The notes below the pieces were generated by a model, which had not been told where the DNA came from, searched no databases, and worked only from the letters and a program-made list of their open reading frames with translations. Positions 1-6,959 of a stretch of DNA of 30,848 bases are shown piece after piece (positions within the stretch are counted from its first letter, which is position 1; every line of letters starts with the position of its first letter). This DNA comes from Flavobacteriales bacterium UBA5933 (GTDB lineage: Bacteria; Bacteroidota; Bacteroidia; Flavobacteriales; Weeksellaceae). Both the position numbers and the translations under genes were made by a program. The DNA lies in contig DJDD01000176.1 of NCBI GenBank assembly GCA_002430925.1, forward strand, positions 1-30,848, in the 5' to 3' direction.

Positions 1-19
1 TCGAGTCTCGTTTCCCGCT
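1..19 (+). tRNA. tRNA-Gly, 3' end only (partial)
   Basis: Bases 1-6 (TCGAGT) fit the T-loop without its first T, 7-11 (CTCGT) the 3' half of the T stem, and 12-18 (TTCCCGC) the 3' strand of an acceptor stem whose partner would read GCGGGAA. T19 is the discriminator. As I recall it, this stretch equals the 3' end of E. coli tRNA-Gly(GCC). Glycine identity also fits the GCGGGAA acceptor. CCA does not follow T19 (the DNA reads CAC), so CCA would be added after transcription. The anticodon lies outside the window, so GCC is inferred. Confidence 0.85.
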
Positions 20-22
20 CAC

Positions 23-56
23 AAAAAAGCCGAAGAAAATTTTCTTCGGCTTTTTT
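23..56. terminator. Strong intrinsic terminator after tRNA-Gly, probably bidirectional
   Basis: Bases 29-50 form a perfect 22-nt palindrome (arm GCCGAAGAAAA), flanked by six A on the left and a T-run on the right. A U-tract therefore follows the hairpin in either direction. It would end the tRNA transcript on + and the DUF3817 gene, whose stop lies at 70, on -. Confidence 0.85.
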
Positions 57-69
57 TATTTTTTAAAAA

Positions 70-384
70 TTATTTTACTTCTTGTTCAGCTAATATTTTT
101 TTATATTTTTTTCCTTCTATAAATTTTTTCTCGGCCCAAATTGTTCCACCAGGAATTACACCAGCAAAAAAGAAAATTAAAAATATAGTCATACTCCAAT
201 TGTATTTCTCTTTTACTAAATATAGTATTATAACGTACAAAACAAATAAACCTCCGTGTATTCTACCTGCATAAGGAATCCAAGACGGATCATTAAAAAT
301 ATATTTCAAAGGCATTGCTATAAAAAACAAAACAATTGCAGATACAGCTTCTAAATAACCAATAATTTTAAAAAATTTCAACAT
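70..384 (-). CDS. DUF3817 family small integral membrane protein
   Basis: The 104-residue product has about three hydrophobic segments: roughly 5-25, 43-59 and 64-82. The conserved GRIHG around residue 40 and a GTxWAE-type motif near 81 are typical of the DUF3817 family (YdzA-like), whose function is unknown. The C-terminus is lysine-rich and probably cytoplasmic. It is a single gene, divergent from the outer-membrane protein gene at 489. A promoter-like TTG-N19-TATTTTTG lies at 402-431 on the same strand, and the tRNA terminator closes the gene on the other side. Length and architecture are normal for the family. The family call is good, but no biochemical role can be assigned. Confidence 0.75.
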   Translation of the reverse strand: MLKFFKIIGYLEAVSAIVLFFIAMPLKYIFNDPSWIPYAGRIHGGLFVLYVIILYLVKEKYNWSMTIFLIFFFAGVIPGGTIWAEKKFIEGKKYKKILAEQEVK

Positions 385-401
385 TTCTTTTAAATTTGAA
401 A

Positions 402-431
402 CAAAAATAATTTTTAAATATTAGACTTCAA
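402..431 (-). promoter_or_regulatory. Predicted promoter of the DUF3817 gene
   Basis: On the - strand, TTG (431-429) is followed after 19 nt by TATTTTTG (409-402). This matches the Bacteroidota sigma-ABfr consensus TTTG/TTG-N19-21-TAnnTTTG. Transcription would begin about 10 nt before the ATG at 384. Confidence 0.55.
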
Positions 432-488
432 CTATACTTATCATTAATTAAAAATACTTTAAATATATTTTACACGTTATTAGAACCT

Positions 489-2123
489 ATGACACGTTTT
501 TGGAACTATATACTATTATTCCTTATTCTTATTAATACATCCGTTTTTAGTCAAGAAAAAAAGTATCAATTCTATCGTTATGATAACGAAACTAAAACCT
601 ATATTAAAGATTTTGATAAAATAGCTTTTCAACCTACTTTAGATTCTTTACAAAAAATAGGATATTATACCCTTACATTAGATTCTATTGTTGAAAATAA
701 AGTATATCTAAACAAAGGAAAATTATACCAAACCATTTGGGTGAAAAATAATCAGTTATTTGACAATAAAAATGATTATTTCCCTACAAATAATTTAGAT
801 TCTATTTTAAACAAGCTATCAACTACAACAAGTAATTCAGGTTATCCTTTTGCTCAAATAAACATAGCACACAAAGGTTATAAAGAAAACGAACCCAAGA
901 TAGAGTTAACACTAAATAAAGGAAAACAAAGAACTGTAGATGGAGTAAAATTAATTGGTTACACAAGTTTATCAAAAGGTTATATTCGTCATGCATTAAA
1001 TATAAAAAATGGAGAAATATACAATGAAGATAAATTGAAAAATATATCAAAACTTCTTCAACAAACTAGGTATGTTTCAGAAACAAAAAGCCCACAGACA
1101 TTATTCAAAAAAGATTTAACAATACTTTATCTCTACACCAAAAAAAATAATTCAAATTATTTTGATGGAATTTTAGGTTTTGGAACAGATGACAACGGAA
1201 ATTTTAAATTGAATGGAAACGTACAGCTTTCGTTGAATAACATATTTAATAATTTCGAAGAAATAAGACTGAATTGGATTGGTACTTCTAGTAGCAATAC
1301 ATCGCTTGATATGAATGTAAAAGTTCCGTACTTATTCAAATCTGCAATTGGTTCTGAAACTAATTTTAAACTATTTAAACAAGATTCTACATTTGTAAAT
1401 ATTAATTTTTCAGAACATTTATTTTATAACATAAACGTAAACTCTACAATTGGTATCACTGGACTTTTGCAATCATCCAATTTTCTTTTGGATGACGATT
1501 CTAGTTTAAAATCTAGTTATGATGATTATTCGAAGTCTGGGTTTGGTTTATCTTACAGTTATTATCAACAGCATCCTTATCAATTAATGGAAGGAAAATC
1601 TTTGTTTAATATTGTAGTTAATTCTATCAGAAAAAAAGAAAAAAACTTTTCTTGGACAGAAGATATCGATAACAAAACAACAAGCCAAATAGAAATTGGA
1701 TTAAAAACCTATCGTTTATTCGAGCTACATCCAAAACATTTTATAAAAGTTGGTGGACAGTTTTATGGTTTACTCACAAAGGATAATTATTTCTCCGAAA
1801 ACGAACTTTACCGCATCGGAGGATTTAAAAGCTTTAGAGGATTTAATGAACAAAGCATTGTAGCTAATATGTACGGTTTTGCAAGCGCAGATTATAGATT
1901 TGTGCCAAACGAAGGATTTTATATTAGTTTGTTTTCTGATTACGGATTTATAGAAAATAAACGTTCCGAAATCAATTCATCTCTCCTAAGCATGGGTACA
2001 GGAATATCTTTTATTACCAAAATGGGAATTTTTAATTTAAGTTACGCTGTAGGAAAAACAAATTCTACATCTTTTAATTTCAAAGAATCTAAAATACATT
2101 TCGGTATTTTAAGTAAATTTTAA
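489..2123 (+). CDS. BamA/TamA-family outer-membrane beta-barrel protein (surface antigen D15-like)
   Basis: The 544-residue protein starts with a hydrophobic signal peptide (about 5-21, ending SVFSQ). Around 145-215 a POTRA-like segment is visible (VDGVKLIGYTSLSKGYIRHAL). The rest has the alternating pattern of a barrel. Residues 441-452 read YRIGGFKSFRGF, with R450-G451-F452 matching the conserved RGF of loop 6 in Omp85 proteins. The protein ends in a terminal phenylalanine (GILSKF), the usual signal for BAM-assisted insertion. BamA proper is about 800 residues with five POTRA domains, so this is a shorter paralogue, more TamA- or ShlB-like. It stands alone, with no lipoprotein or inner-membrane partner visible next to it. 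Its substrate is unknown: it could insert or secrete a surface protein. Confidence 0.75.
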   Translation: MTRFWNYILLFLILINTSVFSQEKKYQFYRYDNETKTYIKDFDKIAFQPTLDSLQKIGYYTLTLDSIVENKVYLNKGKLYQTIWVKNNQLFDNKNDYFPTNNLDSILNKLSTTTSNSGYPFAQINIAHKGYKENEPKIELTLNKGKQRTVDGVKLIGYTSLSKGYIRHALNIKNGEIYNEDKLKNISKLLQQTRYVSETKSPQTLFKKDLTILYLYTKKNNSNYFDGILGFGTDDNGNFKLNGNVQLSLNNIFNNFEEIRLNWIGTSSSNTSLDMNVKVPYLFKSAIGSETNFKLFKQDSTFVNINFSEHLFYNINVNSTIGITGLLQSSNFLLDDDSSLKSSYDDYSKSGFGLSYSYYQQHPYQLMEGKSLFNIVVNSIRKKEKNFSWTEDIDNKTTSQIEIGLKTYRLFELHPKHFIKVGGQFYGLLTKDNYFSENELYRIGGFKSFRGFNEQSIVANMYGFASADYRFVPNEGFYISLFSDYGFIENKRSEINSSLLSMGTGISFITKMGIFNLSYAVGKTNSTSFNFKESKIHFGILSKF

Positions 2124-2206
2124 TTAGCGTTTAAGTTTTTATTTTGGATAAAAACGCAACAAATATGTTGCTCTTCTCTCGAGTTGTTATCTCAAAGTAT
2201 CCAACA

Positions 2207-2233
2207 AAAACAACTTTACAAGGTTGTTTTTAT
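2207..2233 (+). terminator. Weak candidate terminator after the BamA-like gene
   Basis: AAAACAAC (2207-2214) pairs with GTTGTTTT (2223-2230) across an 8-nt loop and is followed by further T/A bases. The stem is short and AT-rich, so this is a modest candidate. It lies about 85 nt after the stop codon. Confidence 0.4.
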
Positions 2234-2312
2234 TGGCTGAATCAGTACCGTGAAGAACAATTATTTTTCGGAGTATTACAAACTTTTCAATAGTATTATT
2301 CCCTATAAAAAT

Positions 2313-2418
2313 GCAAAAGTGATTGCAACGGAAATCCTTTGCGAATTGGAATAAATTCAAGTTTATAACCAATTCGCAAAGATTGGGAGTGATAAAGCGC
2401 GGCCTGAAAGGTTTGCCC
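2313..2418. repeat. Structured intergenic repeat, copy A
   Basis: The centre is a perfect 13-bp inverted repeat (CTTTGCGAATTGG at 2337-2349 with its complement at 2369-2381) around a 19-nt loop. The ends can close with GCAAA (2313-2317) and TTTGC (2412-2416). The flanks share blocks with copy B at 10689-10795: AGTGATTG (2318-2325), ATCCTTT beside the stem, AAAGAT after it, and ATAAAGCGCGG (2392-2402). The stem sequence differs from copy B but pairing is kept. It sits between two convergent genes. From memory, similar ATCCTTT...AAAGATT hairpin elements are common in Flavobacterium genomes. The function is unknown. Confidence 0.6.
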
Positions 2419-2464
2419 AAAAGAAAATTATCATAATTTTTTATCCAGATGAAATAATTAAAAT

Positions 2465-2508
2465 AAAAAAACCATTCAGAGTCAGATTTCTGAATGGCTT
2501 TTTTTTTG
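2465..2508. terminator. Intrinsic terminator at the 3' end of the leu operon
   Basis: CCATTCAGA (2472-2480) and TCTGAATGG (2489-2497) form a 9-bp stem with an 8-nt loop. A-rich DNA lies to the left and a T-run from 2499 to the right. It can work both ways, and on the - strand it ends the leuACDB transcript 16 nt after the leuB stop. Confidence 0.8.
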
Positions 2509-2523
2509 GTTGAAAAATATAAA

Positions 2524-3648
2524 CTATATAATTGTCGATTTGCCGATCAATATATTTTCTAAATTAATATATGATTGTTGATCATGCTCGCTCAATAATA
2601 TTTTTATGACATAGTGTGCTACAACTGATGTTGAATAATCACTTGTTTCATCTAAATCTGATGTTACAATAAGGTTATTAATTGCATTTTCTACTGCATC
2701 TTCTATAGCCTTTGCTCCTTCTTCTAATCCTAAATAACGAAGCATCATAGCAGCACTTAGAATAGATGCCATTGGGTTTGCAATTCCTTTTCCTTTGGCT
2801 TGTGGATAAGAACCGTGAATTGGTTCGAATAATGCATTTTCTGTTCCTACAGATGATGATGGTAACAAACCAATACTTCCTCCGATAACACTTCCTTCGT
2901 CTGATATAATATCTCCGAACATATTTTCTGTAAGAATAACATCAAATTGTTTTGGATTGATAATTAATTGCATTGCTGCATTGTCTACAAAAAGAAAATC
3001 TAATTCTACATCTGGATATTGTTTGCTAATTTCCATTGCAACTTTTCTCCATAAACGAGAAGTATCTAATACGTTTGCTTTATCTACTAATGTTACTTTT
3101 TTACGACGTTTTAATGCTTCTTGAAATGCCAAATGTGTAATTTGTTCGATATCTTCTTTTTTGTACGTACAAGTATCGTATGCATAAGAATAATCGTCTG
3201 CTGTGAATTTTTCTCCGAAATAAATTCCGTTGATTAATTCACGAAAAATGACCATATCTGTTCCTTCGATATGAGATTTCTTTAAAGGACTTTTCCCTAA
3301 TAAAGATTCATACGCTTTGATAGGTCTGATATTAGCAAACAAACCAAGTTCTTTTCTTAATTTTAATAATCCTTGTTCTGGGCGAACTTTTGCATTTGGA
3401 TCATTATCATACTTCGGATCACCGATAGAACCAAATAAAACAGCATCAGCATCTTTACATAGTTGCAATGTACTTTCTGGTAAAGGATTTCCTGTCTCGT
3501 CAATCGCAATTGCACCGATTAATCCTTCTTCGAATACAAAACTATAGTTAAAAACTTGTTCTACTACTTTTAGAATTTTTACAGATTCTAAAATGATTTC
3601 TGGTCCAATTCCGTCACCAGAAAGCACAGCTATTTTATGCGTTTTCAT
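2524..3648 (-). CDS. leuB: 3-isopropylmalate dehydrogenase
   Basis: LeuB oxidises and decarboxylates 3-isopropylmalate with NAD+ to 2-ketoisocaproate, the third stage of leucine synthesis in the cytoplasm. The 374-residue product starts with the family motif SGDGIGPE (10-17). It has the expected ligand residues R98, R108, R136, Y143, K190, D222, D246 and D250, with D246-D250 in NMFGDIISDE. The LFEPIHGS stretch near the NAD site supports NAD use and LeuB rather than isocitrate dehydrogenase. It is the last gene of leuACDB, and its start overlaps the end of leuD by 14 bp, suggesting coupled translation. A C-terminal tail of about 20 residues exceeds the usual 350-360 residue length. The call is firm. 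Confidence 0.96.
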   Translation of the reverse strand: MKTHKIAVLSGDGIGPEIILESVKILKVVEQVFNYSFVFEEGLIGAIAIDETGNPLPESTLQLCKDADAVLFGSIGDPKYDNDPNAKVRPEQGLLKLRKELGLFANIRPIKAYESLLGKSPLKKSHIEGTDMVIFRELINGIYFGEKFTADDYSYAYDTCTYKKEDIEQITHLAFQEALKRRKKVTLVDKANVLDTSRLWRKVAMEISKQYPDVELDFLFVDNAAMQLIINPKQFDVILTENMFGDIISDEGSVIGGSIGLLPSSSVGTENALFEPIHGSYPQAKGKGIANPMASILSAAMMLRYLGLEEGAKAIEDAVENAINNLIVTSDLDETSDYSTSVVAHYVIKILLSEHDQQSYINLENILIGKSTII

Positions 3649-4240
3649 CTTGTAAAGCTTTATGTCTTTTTTGTTCGTATTGTTCTATTTTATCTTTTTG
3701 GCTGATTAAAAAATCAATATCATCATATCCATTTAATAAACAAATCTTTTTATAAGAATCTACATCAAACGTCAGTTCGATATCTTTAATTTTTAATGTT
3801 TGATTTTCTAAGTTGACTTCAAGTTCTACTTCTGGATTTTCTTCTACGCTTTGAAAAATAGTTTTTAGAACCTCATCATCTACAACAATTGGTAAAATAC
3901 CATTGTTTAATGCATTTCCTTTGAAAATATCTGCAAAGTAGCTACTTATAACAACATCAAAACCGTAGTCTTTAATTGCCCAAGCTGCATGCTCTCGGCT
4001 ACTACCACAACCAAAATTTTTACCTGCAACTAAGATTTTTCCTTTAAATTTTGAATCGTTTAATGGAAAATTTTCTATCAGCTGATTATCTTGGTTATAT
4101 CGCCAATCTCTGAATAAATTATCTCCAAATCCTTCACGACTAATTGCTTTTAGGAAACGAGCTGGGATAATTTGATCTGTATCTATATTTTCTATTTTAA
4201 TAGGAACAGCTGATGATTTTATATGATTGATAGAATCCAT
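3635..4240 (-). CDS. leuD: 3-isopropylmalate dehydratase, small subunit
   Basis: With LeuC, LeuD forms the isopropylmalate isomerase that turns 2-isopropylmalate into 3-isopropylmalate. The 201-residue product is the normal size for a separate small subunit. It carries the swivel-domain signatures DTDQIIPARFLK (20-31) and GCGSSREHA (77-85), the latter lining the active site. It lies 6 nt after leuC and overlaps leuB by 14 bp, so the three genes are almost certainly co-translated. Nothing is missing or unusual. Confidence 0.96.
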   Translation of the reverse strand: MDSINHIKSSAVPIKIENIDTDQIIPARFLKAISREGFGDNLFRDWRYNQDNQLIENFPLNDSKFKGKILVAGKNFGCGSSREHAAWAIKDYGFDVVISSYFADIFKGNALNNGILPIVVDDEVLKTIFQSVEENPEVELEVNLENQTLKIKDIELTFDVDSYKKICLLNGYDDIDFLISQKDKIEQYEQKRHKALQDENA

Positions 4241-4246
4241 TTCTTT

Positions 4247-5638
4247 TTAATTTTGATTAATGTCTACAATTTTACCATGAACTGCAGCTGCAGCTGCTAA
4301 AAGCGGACTTGCTAATAATGTTCTAGAATTTGGACCTTGTCTTCCTTCAAAATTTCTATTGGATGTAGAAACACAATATTTTCCTTCTGGAACTTTGTCT
4401 TCATTCATTGCTAAACAAGCTGAACAACCTGGTTCTCTTAATTTGAAACCTGCTTCTTCGAAAATTTTATCTAAACCTTCTTCTATTGCTTGTTTTTCTA
4501 CCTGTTTTGATCCCGGAACAATCCAAGCAACAACATTTTCATTACGTTGTTTACCTTTTACATAATTGGCTACTGTACGCAAATCTTCTATCCTTGCATT
4601 GGTGCAACTTCCTATAAAAACATAATCTATTGGGTAATTGATAATTGACTGATTATCTTTGAATCCCATGTATTTTAATGATTTCTCGAAAGAATCTTTT
4701 TCATTCTCACTTAAAGAATCTTTAGAAGGAATAACATCATTAACGGCAATTCCCATTCCTGGATTTGTTCCGAAAGTAATCATTGGTTGAATATCAGCAG
4801 CATCAAATACAACTTCTTTGTCAAAAGTTGCACCTTCATCTGTTGGTAACGTTTTCCAATAAGCAACTTTTTGTTCCCATTCTTCACCTTTTGGTGCGAA
4901 TTCTCTACCTTTTAAATAATCGAATGTTGTTTGATCTGGAGCAATCATTCCTCCACGAGCTCCCATTTCTATAGACATGTTACAAACAGTCATCCTTCCT
5001 TCCATTGACATATTTTCGAATACATCACCAGCATATTCACAGAAATATCCTGTTCCAGAATTTGTTCCAATTTTTGAAATGATATATAAGATAACATCTT
5101 TTGGTTGAACATTCGGATTTAATTTTCCATTTACCGTAACACGCATAGATTTCGGTTTATTCATCAATAAACATTGACTTGCAAAAACCTGTGCGACTTG
5201 GCTCGTTCCAATTCCAAAAGCTATTGCTCCGAAAGCTCCATGTGTAGAAGTATGACTATCTCCACAAACCATACTCATTCCTGGTTGTGTAATTCCTAAT
5301 TCTGGAGAAATTATATGAATAATACCTTGGTATGGATGTCCTAATCCATAGAAAGAAATATTATTTTTTTCACAATTAATTGCCAATTGTTCTAATTGTT
5401 GTTTAGACAATGGCTCTTTTATAGGTTTATCTTGGTCGATTGTTGGTACGTTATGATCTGCCGTTGCAACAATTTGCTCTGGTCTAAAAACAGGGATATT
5501 TCTAGCTTCCAACTCAGCAAATGCTTGTGGGCTTGTTACCTCATGAATAAGGTGTTTATCAATATAAATTACTTGTGGTCCGTTTTCAACTTGACTCACT
5601 ACATGTGCATCCCACACTTTGTCGAATAATGTTTTCAT
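4247..5638 (-). CDS. leuC: 3-isopropylmalate dehydratase, large subunit
   Basis: This is the aconitase-type catalytic subunit of isopropylmalate isomerase. The 463-residue product contains the three cysteines that hold the 4Fe-4S cluster: C345 in GSCTNAR, and C405 and C408 in GCSACLA. It also has the CGDSHTSTHGAFG motif (125-137). The length matches bacterial LeuC of about 465 residues. Its ATG overlaps the end of leuA by 4 bp (ATGA type), and leuD follows after 6 nt. Aconitase itself is excluded by the shorter length and by the presence of a separate LeuD. Confidence 0.96.
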   Translation of the reverse strand: MKTLFDKVWDAHVVSQVENGPQVIYIDKHLIHEVTSPQAFAELEARNIPVFRPEQIVATADHNVPTIDQDKPIKEPLSKQQLEQLAINCEKNNISFYGLGHPYQGIIHIISPELGITQPGMSMVCGDSHTSTHGAFGAIAFGIGTSQVAQVFASQCLLMNKPKSMRVTVNGKLNPNVQPKDVILYIISKIGTNSGTGYFCEYAGDVFENMSMEGRMTVCNMSIEMGARGGMIAPDQTTFDYLKGREFAPKGEEWEQKVAYWKTLPTDEGATFDKEVVFDAADIQPMITFGTNPGMGIAVNDVIPSKDSLSENEKDSFEKSLKYMGFKDNQSIINYPIDYVFIGSCTNARIEDLRTVANYVKGKQRNENVVAWIVPGSKQVEKQAIEEGLDKIFEEAGFKLREPGCSACLAMNEDKVPEGKYCVSTSNRNFEGRQGPNSRTLLASPLLAAAAAVHGKIVDINQN

Positions 5639-6810
5639 GCAAATTTTGTTTCTACTGTTTGATTAAATTGATACATTAATCTTTCTAAATCTTCTTTGAC
5701 GACTTCTTTTTTTGCATCAGCAACTTCTAAGAATAGTTCATACAAAACATCTAATTCGTTCTTAGTTACCTCAAATCCAATATTTTTTAAACGATACGCT
5801 AAAGCAGAACGTCCACTACGAGCAGTTAAAATAATAGATGATTCATTAACACCTACATCAGCAGGATCTATTATCTCGTAAGTTTCTCTATTCTTAATAA
5901 CACCGTCTTGATGAATACCAGAACTATGTGCAAATGCATTAGAACCTACAATTGCTTTGTTTGGTTGAACAATCATTCCCATCGTTTCTGATGTAAACTG
6001 ACTTAATTCTGTTAACATTCTTGTATCAATATCAGTATATAGATTAAGTTCTTTATGTTGTTTAAAAACCATTACAATTTCTTCTAATGCTGTATTTCCT
6101 GCACGTTCTCCGATACCATTAATCGTACATTCTATTTGTCTAGCACCATTTATAGCTCCTGCTACTGCATTTGCAGTTGCTAAACCTAAATCATTATGAT
6201 TATGACAAGAAATAATAACATTATCTATTCCTGGAACGTTATCTTTTAAATATTTAATTTTATTTCCGTATTCGTATGGTAAGCAATAACCTGTTGTATC
6301 AGGAATGTTTAGTACTGTAGCACCAGCTTTTATTACTTCTTCACATACTTTTGCTAAATATGCGTTATCAGTTCTTCCTGCATCTTCTGCATAAAACTCT
6401 ACGTCATCAACAAAAGATTTGGCATAAGCAACAGCTTCTACAGCACGTTCTATAATTGCTTCTTTGTTAGAATTAAATTTATGAATAATATGAGAATCTG
6501 AAGTACCAATTCCTGTATGAATTCTTGGCTTTACTGCATATTGCAATGCTCTAGCAGCAGCCTCTATATCTTTTTTGTTTGCGCGAGTTAATCCACATAC
6601 AGTTGCATTTTTCACTAATTTTGAAATTGCATTTACTGCTTCAAAATCACCTGGACTCGAAATTGGAAAACCAGCTTCGATTACATCAACTCCTAAATCA
6701 TCTAATTTAGCAGCAATTTCCAGTTTTTGTTTCTTATTTAGTTTACAACCTGGAACTTGTTCTCCATCTCTTAATGTTGTATCAAAAATTTGAATCTTTT
6801 CTGCACTCAT
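5635..6810 (-). CDS. leuA: 2-isopropylmalate synthase, short form without the LeuA regulatory domain
   Basis: LeuA condenses 2-ketoisovalerate with acetyl-CoA, the committed step of leucine synthesis. Visible are the TIM-barrel signature TTLRDGEQVPG (11-21, with R14-D15), the metal-binding HNHND (203-207) and the loop NGIGERAGN (231-239). The protein stops at 391 residues, whereas E. coli LeuA has about 520. The C-terminal allosteric LeuA_dimer domain that binds leucine is therefore absent. Homocitrate or citramalate synthases are relatives, but the operon with leuCDB favours IPMS. It is the first gene of the operon, preceded by a 53-nt leader after a predicted promoter. I saw no leucine-rich leader peptide. 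Confidence 0.93.
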   Translation of the reverse strand: MSAEKIQIFDTTLRDGEQVPGCKLNKKQKLEIAAKLDDLGVDVIEAGFPISSPGDFEAVNAISKLVKNATVCGLTRANKKDIEAAARALQYAVKPRIHTGIGTSDSHIIHKFNSNKEAIIERAVEAVAYAKSFVDDVEFYAEDAGRTDNAYLAKVCEEVIKAGATVLNIPDTTGYCLPYEYGNKIKYLKDNVPGIDNVIISCHNHNDLGLATANAVAGAINGARQIECTINGIGERAGNTALEEIVMVFKQHKELNLYTDIDTRMLTELSQFTSETMGMIVQPNKAIVGSNAFAHSSGIHQDGVIKNRETYEIIDPADVGVNESSIILTARSGRSALAYRLKNIGFEVTKNELDVLYELFLEVADAKKEVVKEDLERLMYQFNQTVETKFA

Positions 6811-6870
6811 ACCAATTCTTTTGTTTGTATTTTGTAGTGTGAAATTAATTTTTTGTTAACTTTAGTCTTT

Positions 6871-6901
6871 CAAAGATTATTCTTTTTTTACAATTCACAA
6901 A
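6871..6901 (-). promoter_or_regulatory. Predicted promoter of the leuACDB operon
   Basis: On the - strand TTTG (6901-6898) is followed after 19 nt by AATCTTTG (6878-6871), one mismatch from TAnnTTTG. Transcription would start near 6864, giving a leader of about 50 nt before leuA. No attenuator or leucine-codon peptide is evident in that leader. Confidence 0.45.
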
Positions 6902-6959
6902 CATCTAAATTTTATTGTAAATTATTTATTTACAATATTTTAAACCTTTTTAAATTACA

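Noticed and set aside
455..471. Promoter for the BamA-like gene (TACTTTAA at 455 or TATATTTT at 464)
   Set aside because: Each differs from TAnnTTTG at key positions and has no -33 box, and similar A/T strings occur throughout the gap.
2187..2420. Open frame of 77 codons on the - strand in the leuB-BamA gap
   Set aside because: It runs through the candidate terminator and the structured repeat, its composition is not protein-like, and it has no recognisable family. It is best explained as chance.
6811..6870. Leucine attenuator or leader peptide before leuA
   Set aside because: No ATG followed by leucine codons and no terminator/antiterminator pair is visible in the leader.
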